From assembly GCA_031367325.1 (NCBI GenBank), contig JANLPQ010000007.1, positions 1 to 64,000 of the forward strand: 64,000 nucleotides of DNA. Direction: 5' to 3'. Every line of letters begins with the position of its first letter. Position 1 is the first letter of the stretch. Of the stretch, positions 52,823 to 61,239 are shown piece after piece. The position numbers and the translations under genes were made by a program. Source of the DNA: JAAFIP01 sp031367325 (GTDB taxonomy: Bacteria; Pseudomonadota; Gammaproteobacteria; Burkholderiales; Burkholderiaceae_C). The notes under the pieces are model-generated. The model did no database searches and was not told the DNA's origin. It saw only the letters and a list, made by a program, of their open reading frames with translations.

Positions 52823-52857
52823 TTTTTAAGTGTTTTGGGCCTTACAGCCCGTAGAAC

Positions 52858-52884
52858 CTGCTCAAGCAGCTATCAAGTATATAG
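52858..52884 (-). repeat. Short hairpin repeat, copy 15 (intergenic)
   Basis: On the minus strand: CTAT, loop ATACTTG, ATAG, CTGCTTGAGCAG, tail GTTCTACGGGCTG. It lies between the ACBP gene and the convergent PHA-system gene. Confidence 0.88.
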
Positions 52885-52914
52885 CGCATTGGGCAATAGA
52901 ACCTGCCACCAAAG

Positions 52915-53229
52915 TTAGGCCTTTTTCTTAACGGCAGGCTTTTTCTTAAGCAAGGCGTCAAGATTCTTGGTGATTTCGCCTTCAATTTTGTCTCTGAATG
53001 CACCCAGCAAAAAGCCTAGCTTGGCGTTTAGCACAAAAGTGTCTTTGCTCACCATCAGGCTTCCGTCTACACCGCTGCGCTTAAAGGTGACCTCGTCTTG
53101 GGTTTTGCCTTCTTCGTAGGTGCAGTCCATATCGAATTTTGTCTCGACTTGCTCAGCCCATTTAAAGGCAATTTTGCGGGCCTCTGGCAAGCCTAGGTCG
53201 TGGGTGCGTTCGATATGAATGTCTGCCAT
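52915..53229 (-). CDS. Polyhydroxyalkanoic acid system family protein (PHA_gran_rgn)
   Basis: 104 residues; MADIHIERTHDLGLPEARKI, WAEQVETKFDMDCTYEEGK and VNLDGSLM-like GVDGSLMVSKDTFVLNAKLG match the PHA_gran_rgn family, often near PHA-granule genes and of unproven biochemical role. It ends in a Lys-rich LLKKKPAVKKKA, resembling the lysine tails of the phasin and WS/DGAT. It is convergent with the ACBP gene and close to the aminopeptidase gene upstream (44-base gap on the same strand). Confidence 0.83.
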   Translation of the reverse strand: MADIHIERTHDLGLPEARKIAFKWAEQVETKFDMDCTYEEGKTQDEVTFKRSGVDGSLMVSKDTFVLNAKLGFLLGAFRDKIEGEITKNLDALLKKKPAVKKKA

Positions 53230-53273
53230 GGTGTGTCCTGTTGACTAAAGTGGGGTTGATTATGGCCCAGCAG

Positions 53274-54428
53274 CTAAACGGCTGCCAGTGCTGCCCGGCG
53301 TTCTGTGCGGGGCAGCTTAGCCAAGGCTTTGCAGGCGTCATAAAAACGCAGCCAGCGCTCTTGCGCACTGCCGGATTGCTTGGCGTACAGCGCTTCAAAC
53401 TGCGGCACCAGTTCGTCATAAGCGGCCAGAGCGCCAAAACTGGCATTGTTGGCTTTGGCCACCCAAGCGTCGTAGCCCGCATAGCCGCCCCACTGGGTTT
53501 TAAGCTGCGCGTAGTCATCCTGAAAAGCTTGCATTGCTATTTTTTTCATAGCTGCTTGAGCAGATTTATCGGCCTGCGCAGCATAAATCACTTCTAATTT
53601 TTTGCGTGTAGCCAGGGTGAAATTGCGAAACTCTTTGCGCCGCTGGTCAAACTGCGTGTACTCTGCGCGCACCGCGTCTGAGCCGTGCTGCGCTAACCAT
53701 TGCGCGCCACCAATACGCTCCACCGCAGTGGCAAACGATTCGTTGAACATGGTGTCGTCTTGCACATACAGCACCTGGTGCGACAGCTCATGAAAGATCA
53801 ACCGCGCCAGCTCGCCCTCAGGGTAGTTGATAAAAGTGGACAGTAGCGGGTCGCCACCGGCCCAGTTCAAATAGCCTAGCGTGGAGTACGCTGGCACGCC
53901 GTACACATTAACTTCCAAGCCCTCAGTTTTTTTAACCTCAGCTTCGCGCTGCGCGTCAGCCTCGGCATAGTAGCCACGGTAGCTAACGCAGCCCACCACA
54001 GCAAAACACCAGGTGTTCAGCGTTAAAGAAAACTCGGGCGCGGCCACCACATTCCACACGGCGGCGCGGCGTTTTAAATCAGCATAACGACGGTAGCTGG
54101 CATTATTGGGCAGCAGCAAATCGCTAGAGGCAAACTCGCGGATGCGCTGGGACAGTTCTAGGCGGCGTTTGGTTGCATCGGGTGTTTGGGCATCGTCTAG
54201 CCAGTCTTGCACGGGCTTGGCCGCATTCACCACGGCCATGTGGCCTGTTACGCTTTGCCAGTAGTAGCTCAGGTTGGCGCAGCCTGATACACCTGTCAGC
54301 GCCAACAGTGCAGCCAACATCGCCAGCAGCCACCATACCCCTCGGCGCACCGCGCCGTGTTGAAGACGGCGCTGCGCACAGCGCTTGGTGTGTAGCCTTG
54401 GTTGTAAGTTGGCGGTGGTCTGGCGCAC
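53274..54428 (-). CDS. Predicted lipoprotein aminopeptidase (COG4324-type metallopeptidase)
   Basis: 384 residues. A lipobox ending GVSGC (Cys50) follows a hydrophobic stretch (WWLLAMLAALLALT), preceded by a basic N-terminus. The metal motif HELSHQVLYVQDDTMFNESF (near 211-230) has HExxH plus a downstream NE, and YYAEADAQREAEVKKTEGLE lies before it. Residues about 289-300 (DKSAQAAMKKIA) are translated from a copy of the short repeat. It is likely anchored to the periplasmic face of a membrane; the substrates are unknown. Confidence 0.85.
   Translation of the reverse strand: MRQTTANLQPRLHTKRCAQRRLQHGAVRRGVWWLLAMLAALLALTGVSGCANLSYYWQSVTGHMAVVNAAKPVQDWLDDAQTPDATKRRLELSQRIREFASSDLLLPNNASYRRYADLKRRAAVWNVVAAPEFSLTLNTWCFAVVGCVSYRGYYAEADAQREAEVKKTEGLEVNVYGVPAYSTLGYLNWAGGDPLLSTFINYPEGELARLIFHELSHQVLYVQDDTMFNESFATAVERIGGAQWLAQHGSDAVRAEYTQFDQRRKEFRNFTLATRKKLEVIYAAQADKSAQAAMKKIAMQAFQDDYAQLKTQWGGYAGYDAWVAKANNASFGALAAYDELVPQFEALYAKQSGSAQERWLRFYDACKALAKLPRTERRAALAAV
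53537..53563 (+). repeat. Short hairpin repeat, copy 16 (inside aminopeptidase gene)
   Basis: CTAT, loop TTTTTTC, ATAG, CTGCTTGAGCAG, then ATTTATCGGCC. The gene, on the other strand, reads SAQAAMKKIA. Confidence 0.88.
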
Positions 54429-54610
54429 TGGTGGGACTCAAAAAATAGAGATACCATCTTAGTGTACAAAGTTCTGGCGGTGGCGGTGATGGTATTGCCA
54501 AACAGGTACAACGCCAGGTAATGTCAACCTTGGACTTGGCGATCACGTTAGCTATCATCCAGCTTGCGCAGGCTGATAGATAATTTGAATTCGACTGAGA
54601 AGGCGCGCTT

Positions 54611-55048
54611 ATGAAAATACCCTTGCTGAACATCACCACGATAGCTCTAGCTTGCAGCCTAGGTTTGGGCGCGTGTGGTGGCGGCGGTGACGCTGTCACT
54701 ACACCGGCCAGTGCTATCAACACGCTGGCGTGCACTAATCCCAGCGGCGAAGTCAGCTCACCGGCCAGCATGTTCATCACATTCTTTGCCACCATCTACG
54801 ATCTAGAGGTGGGCAATATCGACCCGCTGACTGGATTCGTTAAAACCAGCGCGCTCCTATTTAAGCTAGCGGCGGACGGTGGAGCCACCATTGACGGTGC
54901 AGCCGTACCGGTGAGCAGTGCTTGCTACGAAGCCAAAAACAACACGCTAGTTTTGTCGCTACGCCAGTCTGACACGCTGGTGTTGGCATCTGGTGGCAAA
55001 GCCACCGGTACTATCAGCGGCCAAGCGGTGCAGACAAAACCGAAATAA
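54611..55048 (+). CDS. Small lipoprotein, unknown function
   Basis: 145 residues. The signal peptide MKIPLLNITTIALACSLGLG leads to the lipobox GLGAC (Cys22) and a Gly-rich linker (GGGGD). The rest has two cysteines (about 37 and 103) and no recognised domain; LFKLAADGGATIDGAAVPVS and LVLSLRQSDTLVLASGGKAT suggest a small beta-rich domain. A strong terminator is not visible; foldback elements follow. Divergent from the aminopeptidase lipoprotein. Confidence 0.7.
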   Translation: MKIPLLNITTIALACSLGLGACGGGGDAVTTPASAINTLACTNPSGEVSSPASMFITFFATIYDLEVGNIDPLTGFVKTSALLFKLAADGGATIDGAAVPVSSACYEAKNNTLVLSLRQSDTLVLASGGKATGTISGQAVQTKPK

Positions 55049-55137
55049 TCCTTCTAGAGCTATTCCTGAAAAGAACTATCGCTTTGTTTCTTCTGAGCTT
55101 GGCTTGTTTTTTTGTCTTGTACTTTTGTACGGGATCT

Positions 55138-55233
55138 GGCAGGCGGCGTACTCAGCTACGCGGCTGTCCTCCGTGGCGGCCTAGGGCCGCCTACTCCCCC
55201 TTTATGCCGCTGCGCTGAGTACACCGCCTGCCA
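55138..55233. repeat. Foldback element, full copy of the 9.3-kb type
   Basis: Outer arms CAGGCGGCGTACTCAGC and GCTGAGTACACCGCCTG are complementary with one mismatch, and the inner GGCGGCC-TAG-GGCCGCC is perfect. The reverse complement nearly matches 9272-9356, including GCGGCATAAAGG and GGAGGACAGCCGCG. Confidence 0.87.
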
Positions 55234-55292
55234 GCTCTTGTGAACATGGTGGCCGATCAACCGCTGTATTCGCACTTAGCCAGTACGCAGCC

Positions 55293-55381
55293 CTGGCGCT
55301 TGATGTGAACAGCGCAGCGGCATAAAGGAGGAGCCCGCAGGGCGGAGGACAGCCGCACAGCTGTTCACACCAAGCGCCAAG
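55293..55381. repeat. Foldback element, variant with different outer arms
   Basis: The core GCGGCATAAAGG and GGAGGACAGCCGC is that of the previous element, but the arms are GGCGCTTGATGTGAACAGC and GCTGTTCACACCAAGCGCC, complementary with one mismatch. The apex is GCCCGCAGGGC rather than the GGCGGCC palindrome. Pairing is kept while the arm sequence is different. Confidence 0.85.
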
Positions 55382-55468
55382 GCGGGCACAGAACAGGCAT
55401 TGAAGGCACGCTAAGCGTATTCTGAGGCCTGTTTTCAGAGTGTTTTAGGCCACCAACCCAAGTAAATC

Positions 55469-55495
55469 CTGCCCAAGCAGCTATGCAATTAATAG
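55469..55495 (-). repeat. Short hairpin repeat, copy 17 (intergenic)
   Basis: On the minus strand: CTAT, loop TAATTGC, ATAG, CTGCTTGGGCAG, tail GATTTACTTGGGTTG. It lies 30 bases from long element copy C. Confidence 0.87.
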
Positions 55496-55524
55496 TATCT
55501 GCATCATCTGTTAGCTTCTCCGGC

Positions 55525-55587
55525 GCGCGGGCTGCCCCAAATCACGCAAAGAACAATGTGACGAGTCGGGTCCGTCTCGAGTCCAGC
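55525..55587 (+). repeat. Long structured element, copy C (internal deletion)
   Basis: GCGCGGGCTGCCCCAAATC and CAAAGAACAATGTGACGAGT match copies A, B and D, but GTCTCGA runs straight into GTCCAGC. The central GAAAAATAC...GTATTTTTC region of about 100 bases is missing; CTCGA occurs at both edges in the full copies. No gene lies in 55049-55662. Confidence 0.85.
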
Positions 55588-55662
55588 TCTCAGGACATAC
55601 CGTTAGCCCAGAAACCATCTCAAAGAAGCGCACGCCAAGCCAAGCAACCAACTCAACCAAGC

Positions 55663-57747
55663 TCACGTTAACCGAGCAGCAGCTTCCACCTGCACCAAAC
55701 AATCGTAGAACACCGGGCCACGCCCCATGTCGGTGAGGTGCTGGCTGGTCACCTCGTTCACGTTCGTGCCGTGCAAACCCAGTTTGCGCCACCAAATACC
55801 CAGGCCATGCACCACGCCCGCGCGGGCGCGCGGGCTGATGCGGGCTGTGCAGTGGTAGCTGCCGCGGTCATTGAAAATTCGCACCACTTGGCCATCGGCT
55901 AGCTGGCGTGCAGCGGCATCGTCAGCATGTATTTCTAGCACGGGCTCGCCTTCCATGTCGCGCAGGCTTTTCACGTTGACGAATGTGCTGTTAAGAAAGT
56001 TGCGCGCTGGTGGGGAAATCATGGCCAACGGATACTTAGGCGACGAGCCCAGCGTTTCGTAGTTAGGCACATGGTCGGGCAGGCCGTCCATGCCCTGCTG
56101 CGCTAAGCGGACGCTGAAAAATTCACACTTACCGGACGGCGTAGGAAAGCCGCCTTGCGCAAACGGCGCGTCAGGCACTTGCAGTGGGGCAAAGCCATCG
56201 CGCAGCAGCTGGTCAAAATCTATCTTGCCTTCGTACGCAGCGCGGCACATAGTCTCGTCACTGTCGGCAAAGCATGGCTCGGTATAGCCCATGCGTGTGG
56301 CCAGTTCACGAAAGATTTGGGTATTGGGCTTAGATTGGCCTACCGGTGCAATGGCGGGCTGGTTGAGCAGCACGTCGGTGTGGCCGTAGCTTAGGTGCAC
56401 GTCCCAATGTTCTAGCTGCGTAGTGGCGGGCAAAATGTAGTCGGCATAGTCGGCAGTGTCGGTTTGAAAATGCTCTAGCACTACGGTAAATAAATCTTCG
56501 CGTGCAAAGCCCTGCACTACCAGTGCAGACTCGGGCGCTACGGCTACGGGGTTGCTGTTGTACACCACCAGCGCTGCAATCTTGGGGCCAAACTCTGCAG
56601 AGGTTTCGCGCAGCAGGTCGTTACCAATGGTGCTCATATTGATCGTGCGTGGTGTTCTAGCGTTCAACAAATCAGGCCGCTGCAACGCATTTTTATCCAC
56701 CGGAAACATGCCCGAGCTAGACAGCAGCAATCCACCCGCACGGTGCCGCCACGCGCCAATCAGCGCTGGCAAGCAGGCTACCGCGCGTGTGGCGTTGCCG
56801 CCACCGCGTACCCGCTGCATGCCATAGTTCACGCGGATGGCAGCGGGCGTTTGGTTGACTAAGCTCATGCCATAGTCGCGCGCTAGCGAGGCAATTTGCG
56901 CTGCGGGTACCCCGCACACTTGCGCTGCACGCTCGGGCGGCCACTGCTGTGCGCGCGCTTTAAGCTGGTCCCAGCCCAGTGTGTGCTGGGCAATGTAGTC
57001 ATGGTCTAGCCAGTCGTTGGCGATCAGCTGGTGCATGATGGCCAGTGCCAGCGCAGCGTCGGTGCCAGGCAGCAGCTGAATATGTTCGTGGCATTTATCG
57101 GCTGTCTCTGTTTTGCGTGGGTCGATGCAGATTAATTTGGCACCGTTGCGCTTGGCCTCTTGCGCATAGCGCCAAAAATGCAAATTGCTGGTGATGCTGT
57201 TACTGCCCCAGATGATGATAAGTTTGGCCTGTGCAAAAAACTCTACCTTCATGCCTACTTTGCCGCCCAGCGTGTGGTTTAGCCCTTCGCCACCGGCAGA
57301 CGAGCAAATGGTGCGGTCTAGCAAAGAAGCACCCAGCTTGTGCCAAAAGCGTGCGGCCATGCCCTCGGCCTGTACCAAGCCCATGGTGCCTGCATAGCTG
57401 TAGGGCAGTATGGCCTGCGGGTCGCGTGCGGCAATGGTTTTTAGTCGCTCGGCAATGTCGGTGAGTGCAGCGTCCCAGCTAACGCGCTCAAACTGGCCCG
57501 CGCCTTTAGGCCCCACGCGTTTAAGCGGGTACAAAATACGCTCGGGGTGGTAGGTACGTTCGGTGTATTTAGCCACCTTTGCGCACAGGGTGCCGTGGGT
57601 ATGGGCATGCGCAGGGTTGCCGTGCACTTTGATAGCCACGCCGCCCTGCACGTCTGTCAGCAGCGCGCAGGTGTCGGGGCAGTCGTGCGGGCACGCACCG
57701 CGCACTTGGGTTACGGCATCTGCGACAGGCTGTGTTGAACTAAGCAT
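55663..57747 (-). CDS. Molybdopterin-dependent oxidoreductase with N-terminal [4Fe-4S] site
   Basis: 694 residues of the DMSO reductase/formate dehydrogenase superfamily. The N-terminal cluster has CPHDCPDTC (Cys19, 23, 27) and TLCAKVAKY (Cys55). Mo/MGD motifs include YAGTMGLVQAEGMAARFWHK, TICSSAGGEGLNHTLGG, LIIWGSNSITSNLHFW and LICIDPRKTETADKCHEHIQ; the C-terminal MGD-binding region is around NDRGSYHCTARISPRARAGV. No Tat signal is present, so it is cytoplasmic, and no electron-transfer subunits are adjacent. The substrate is unknown; related single-subunit enzymes are thiosulfate/sulfoxide or formate-like. Confidence 0.87.
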   Translation of the reverse strand: MLSSTQPVADAVTQVRGACPHDCPDTCALLTDVQGGVAIKVHGNPAHAHTHGTLCAKVAKYTERTYHPERILYPLKRVGPKGAGQFERVSWDAALTDIAERLKTIAARDPQAILPYSYAGTMGLVQAEGMAARFWHKLGASLLDRTICSSAGGEGLNHTLGGKVGMKVEFFAQAKLIIIWGSNSITSNLHFWRYAQEAKRNGAKLICIDPRKTETADKCHEHIQLLPGTDAALALAIMHQLIANDWLDHDYIAQHTLGWDQLKARAQQWPPERAAQVCGVPAAQIASLARDYGMSLVNQTPAAIRVNYGMQRVRGGGNATRAVACLPALIGAWRHRAGGLLLSSSGMFPVDKNALQRPDLLNARTPRTINMSTIGNDLLRETSAEFGPKIAALVVYNSNPVAVAPESALVVQGFAREDLFTVVLEHFQTDTADYADYILPATTQLEHWDVHLSYGHTDVLLNQPAIAPVGQSKPNTQIFRELATRMGYTEPCFADSDETMCRAAYEGKIDFDQLLRDGFAPLQVPDAPFAQGGFPTPSGKCEFFSVRLAQQGMDGLPDHVPNYETLGSSPKYPLAMISPPARNFLNSTFVNVKSLRDMEGEPVLEIHADDAAARQLADGQVVRIFNDRGSYHCTARISPRARAGVVHGLGIWWRKLGLHGTNVNEVTSQHLTDMGRGPVFYDCLVQVEAAARLT

Positions 57748-57786
57748 TTTTTATATCGTTTCAAACTTAAAATTTAAATTTATTTG

Positions 57787-57813
57787 CTATATTTTACATA
57801 GCTGCTTGAGCAG
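57787..57813 (+). repeat. Short hairpin repeat, copy 18 (intergenic)
   Basis: CTAT, loop ATTTTAC, ATAG, CTGCTTGAGCAG, tail GTTTTACTTGGGTTA, identical in tail to the dapF copy. It lies 40 bases upstream of the molybdopterin oxidoreductase start. Nothing else is recognisable in 57830-58029. Confidence 0.9.
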
Positions 57814-58029
57814 GTTTTACTTGGGTTATAAGCAGTTATTGGTGTTAAAAAGTACTCTGCAGAGGCTAAATTAGCAAACTACATGCACTGAGAGTATTGG
57901 AACGCACCATTGATACTTCGAGCGAGTGCTTTGAGAGACAGTTTGTTTGTCATAAACTGTATTTTCGCGTAATTCCCCTGAGGGCGCAGTAGGATAGATA
58001 TGGCTAAACTTAGTGCATAGGAGCAAAGT

Positions 58030-59220
58030 ATGAAAGTTATCGATTCCATCGTCACCCAAGCAGCCAGCATCGCCAGCTTGCGCCGCGACATCCATGCCCA
58101 CCCCGAGCTGTGCTTTGAAGAAGTACGCACTGCAGACCTGGTGGCCAGCAAGCTGACCGAGTGGGGCATTCCCATCCACCGCGGGCTGGGCACTACAGGC
58201 GTCGTAGGCATTGTCAAAGCAGGTACGTCTAGCAAAGCCATTGGCCTGCGCGCCGACATGGACGCACTGCCCATGCAAGAGTTCAACACCTTCGCGCACG
58301 CCAGCACGCACGCTGGCAAGATGCACGCCTGCGGGCACGACGGCCACACCGCCATGCTGCTGGCAGCGGCGCAGCACTTTGCCCAGCACCGCAATTTTGA
58401 TGGCACGGTGTATTTAATATTCCAACCTGCCGAAGAAGGCGGCGGCGGCGCGCGCGAGATGATCAAAGACGGGCTGTTTACCCAGTTCCCGATGGAGGCG
58501 GTGTTTGGCATGCACAACTGGCCGGGCACCGACATTGGCAAATTTGCAGTTAGCCCCGGCCCGGTGATGGCGTCCAGCAACGAATTTAAAATTACCATTC
58601 GCGGCAAAGGCTGCCACGCTGCCCTGCCGCACAACGGTATTGACCCCATCCCCACAGCGGCGGCCATGGTGCAAGCGTTTCAAACCATCATCAGTCGCAA
58701 CAAAAAACCCATAGACGCGGGCGTGATCAGCGTCACCATGATCCACGCTGGCGAGGCCACCAACGTAGTGCCCGACAGCTGCGAGCTGCAAGGCACCGTG
58801 CGCACTTTTACGCTGGAGGTGCTAGACATGATAGAGGCGCGTATGAAAGAAGTAGCTGATGGCATTTGCGCCAGCTACGGCGCAACCTGCGACTTTGAAT
58901 TTAAGCGCAACTATCCGCCTACTATCAATAGCGCTGCAGAGGCCGAGTTTGCACGCAAGGTGATGGCAAGTATTGTGGGCGAGGCCAATGTGATTGTGCA
59001 AGAGCCCACTATGGGCGCTGAAGACTTTGCCTACATGCTGCAGGCCAAGCCAGGCTGCTACGCGTTTATCGCCAACGGCGATGGCTCGCACCGCGAAATG
59101 GGCCACGGCGCTGGCCCGTGCATGCTGCACAACCCCAGCTACGACTTTAACGACGATTTAATTCCCTTAGGCGCTACCTACTGGGTGCGCTTGACTGAAG
59201 ACTGGTTGAAAAAAGCATGA
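58030..59220 (+). CDS. M20-family amidohydrolase (hippurate hydrolase-like)
   Basis: A 396-residue cytoplasmic metallo-amidohydrolase. Metal and catalytic motifs are GLRADMDALPMQE, ACGHDGHTAMLLAAA, IFQPAEEGGGGAREMIKDGL and GAEDFAYMLQAKPG; the dimerisation domain has IRGKGCHAALPHNGIDP. Start ATG at 58030 with AGGAG eight bases upstream. It cleaves N-acyl or N-aminoacyl amino acids. It overlaps the DUF2817 gene by four bases (ATGA), so the pair is translationally coupled and may act in sequence on peptides. Confidence 0.93.
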   Translation: MKVIDSIVTQAASIASLRRDIHAHPELCFEEVRTADLVASKLTEWGIPIHRGLGTTGVVGIVKAGTSSKAIGLRADMDALPMQEFNTFAHASTHAGKMHACGHDGHTAMLLAAAQHFAQHRNFDGTVYLIFQPAEEGGGGAREMIKDGLFTQFPMEAVFGMHNWPGTDIGKFAVSPGPVMASSNEFKITIRGKGCHAALPHNGIDPIPTAAAMVQAFQTIISRNKKPIDAGVISVTMIHAGEATNVVPDSCELQGTVRTFTLEVLDMIEARMKEVADGICASYGATCDFEFKRNYPPTINSAAEAEFARKVMASIVGEANVIVQEPTMGAEDFAYMLQAKPGCYAFIANGDGSHREMGHGAGPCMLHNPSYDFNDDLIPLGATYWVRLTEDWLKKA

Positions 59221-60350
59221 TTAATGTTCCCTCTGGCTTTTCAACCAGCTACGCGCAAGCACGCGTTAAATTTCTAGAAGCTGCCGCTGCGCAAGGCTTG
59301 TCCCTATCGTCTTTTGACCACCCACTGCCGGGGCGCGATGGCGAAGTACTGGCTATGGATGTAGCACTAGACGGCGCAGCTGATGCTGAGCAACTGCTGA
59401 TCGTTAGCAGCGCCTGCCACGGCGTAGAAGGCTACTGCGGCAGCGGAGTGCAAGTGTTTGCACTGCATGACGATGAGTGGCGCGCCAAGGCCAAAGCGGC
59501 TGGCGTGGCCGTGCTGTATATCCATGGGCTGAACCCGCACGGCTTCTCGTTCCAACGGCGCGTGACAAACGAGAACGTTGACTTGAACCGTAACTTTCAA
59601 GACTTTAGCCAACCCCTGCCTGCCGATACGCTGAACGCAGAATACGCCCAGCTGCACCCACTGCTGCTGCCCGCACAGTGGCCACCTACGGCAGACAACA
59701 AAGCCAGTATTGGTGAATACGTAGCACGGCGCGGCATGACCGCTTTGCAAAGCGCCGTCACACGCGGGCAGCACAGCCATGCAGACGGTTTATTCTTCGG
59801 CGGCACGGCACCTACGTGGAGCAACACCACGCTGCGCAAAGTGCTGCGCCTGCACGGCACACATTGCCAAAAACTCGCCTGGATTGACCTGCATACTGGC
59901 CTAGGGCCGCGCGGCTTGGGCGAACGTATATTTGCCTGCCGCGACGACAAAGCCGCCTACGCGCGTGCACGGGCGTGGTGGGGCAATGCTGGCAACTCTG
60001 GCGGCGAAACACCCGTCACCAGCATTTACAACGGCACCTCTACATCAGCTTTTCTCACCGGGCTGATGTGGCAATCAGCCTATGAGGAATGCCCCCAAGC
60101 CGAGTACACCGCTATTGCTATGGAATACGGCACCGTGCCTGTAGAAGCAGTGATCGACGCGCTGCGCGCCGACCATTGGTTGCATCTGCACCCCCAAGCC
60201 CCAACGGCGCAACGCCTACAGATCAAACAACAAATGATGGCGGCTTTTTATGACGACGCAGACGACTGGAAAGGCATGATCGTCTCGCAAGCGCGGCAAG
60301 CGATGTTTCAGGCCGTGGTTGGACTCAGTCTGCCAAGCAGAATGCTATAA
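59217..60350 (+). CDS. DUF2817 family protein (M14 carboxypeptidase-like)
   Basis: 377 residues. Zinc and catalytic positions of the M14 fold are recognisable: SSACHGVEGYCGSG (H, E), ENVDLNRNFQDF, LAWIDLHTGLGPRG (second His) and AIAMEYGTVPVEAV (catalytic Glu). DUF2817 proteins are predicted deacylases or peptidases. It overlaps the M20 gene stop, so it should be co-expressed. No signal peptide is apparent. Confidence 0.85.
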   Translation: MINVPSGFSTSYAQARVKFLEAAAAQGLSLSSFDHPLPGRDGEVLAMDVALDGAADAEQLLIVSSACHGVEGYCGSGVQVFALHDDEWRAKAKAAGVAVLYIHGLNPHGFSFQRRVTNENVDLNRNFQDFSQPLPADTLNAEYAQLHPLLLPAQWPPTADNKASIGEYVARRGMTALQSAVTRGQHSHADGLFFGGTAPTWSNTTLRKVLRLHGTHCQKLAWIDLHTGLGPRGLGERIFACRDDKAAYARARAWWGNAGNSGGETPVTSIYNGTSTSAFLTGLMWQSAYEECPQAEYTAIAMEYGTVPVEAVIDALRADHWLHLHPQAPTAQRLQIKQQMMAAFYDDADDWKGMIVSQARQAMFQAVVGLSLPSRML

Positions 60351-60371
60351 TTAAAATAGCTGCTTGAGCAT
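60345..60371 (+). repeat. Short hairpin repeat, copy 19 (at the end of DUF2817 gene)
   Basis: CTAT, loop AATTAAA, ATAG, CTGCTTGAGCAT, tail TATCTACTTGGGTTT. The first five bases overlap the DUF2817 stop region (GCTATAA); the gene stop TAA lies in the stem/loop. Confidence 0.85.
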
Positions 60372-60384
60372 TATCTACTTGGGT

Positions 60385-61239
60385 TTATGTCCTAAAACGC
60401 TTACGAATCAGCACCATGGCGATCCAAAATGACGTCACGGCATACACCACCAGCACCGCCAAGTTACGCCAAGGTTCTGCGGGCATTTGCCCCATGAACA
60501 ATGGGCGCACGATATCTATCGCAGCGCCCAGTGGTAGCCACTGCGCAATCACTTGCACCCATCCTGGCAGCTGGTCACGCGGGAAAAATACGCCCGATAA
60601 AAACATCATCGGCGTAAGAAACAGCGTGAAGTAGTAGGTGAAAAAATCATAGCCTTTGGCCAGCGCGGTAAAGATCATGGCAATGCAGGCAAAAGTGACG
60701 CCTGTGAGCAGCAGCACGGGCCACGCCAATACTTGCGTCCATTCATGGCTGATACCCAGCAGCAGCATGACCACCATGATGATGCTGACCGTGAACAGCG
60801 ATTTAAAAGCCGCCCATAGCGTCTCGGCAAACACAATATCGTCCAAAGTAACCGGCGCATTCATAATGCCGTCCCACGTCTTTTGCACATACATGCGCGA
60901 GAAGGCCGAGTACAACGCCTCAAAGCTGGCCGCTTGCATAGCGCTCATGCAAATTGACCCGCTGGCCAAAAACAGCATGTAGGGCACCTGCTGCCCGTTC
61001 AGCGTCACCTGCCCCACCAATGCGCCCATGCCGTAGCCAAACGCAACCAGCCAAATTAGCGGCTCGGCGATGTTACCTACCAAGCTGGGGATAGCCAATT
61101 TCTTCCACACCAACAGGTTACGCAAAAACACGGGCCACCAACGCCATGTGACAGATGGTGCACGCCACAACGATGGAAGTTGTGGAGTATTTATGTCTAA
61201 TATCGCCGTATTATCTGCTCGAGCAGCTATGTTTTTCAT
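60385..61239 (-). CDS. ABC-2 type transporter permease (NodJ-like)
   Basis: A 284-residue inner-membrane permease with six helices; GMGALVGQVTLNGQQVPYML and FLSGVFFPRDQLPGWVQVIA are the ABC-2 exporter signature. It pairs with the ATPase gene that ends five bases upstream. The ATG at 61239 lies inside a copy of the short repeat (AT of the CTAT stem plus the first loop base), with AGAAGG nine bases upstream in the ATPase gene's last codons; residues 2-9 (KNIAARAD) are repeat-coded, and its TGA is mutated to CGA. The exported substrate is unknown; relatives move lipochito-oligosaccharides, drugs or lipids. Confidence 0.9.
   Translation of the reverse strand: MKNIAARADNTAILDINTPQLPSLWRAPSVTWRWWPVFLRNLLVWKKLAIPSLVGNIAEPLIWLVAFGYGMGALVGQVTLNGQQVPYMLFLASGSICMSAMQAASFEALYSAFSRMYVQKTWDGIMNAPVTLDDIVFAETLWAAFKSLFTVSIIMVVMLLLGISHEWTQVLAWPVLLLTGVTFACIAMIFTALAKGYDFFTYYFTLFLTPMMFLSGVFFPRDQLPGWVQVIAQWLPLGAAIDIVRPLFMGQMPAEPWRNLAVLVVYAVTSFWIAMVLIRKRFRT

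Noticed and set aside
40551..54428. A complete PHA synthesis operon
   Set aside because: PhaC, PhaA and PhaB are not present here; only granule-type proteins are, so I describe a lipid-storage neighbourhood rather than a PHA operon.
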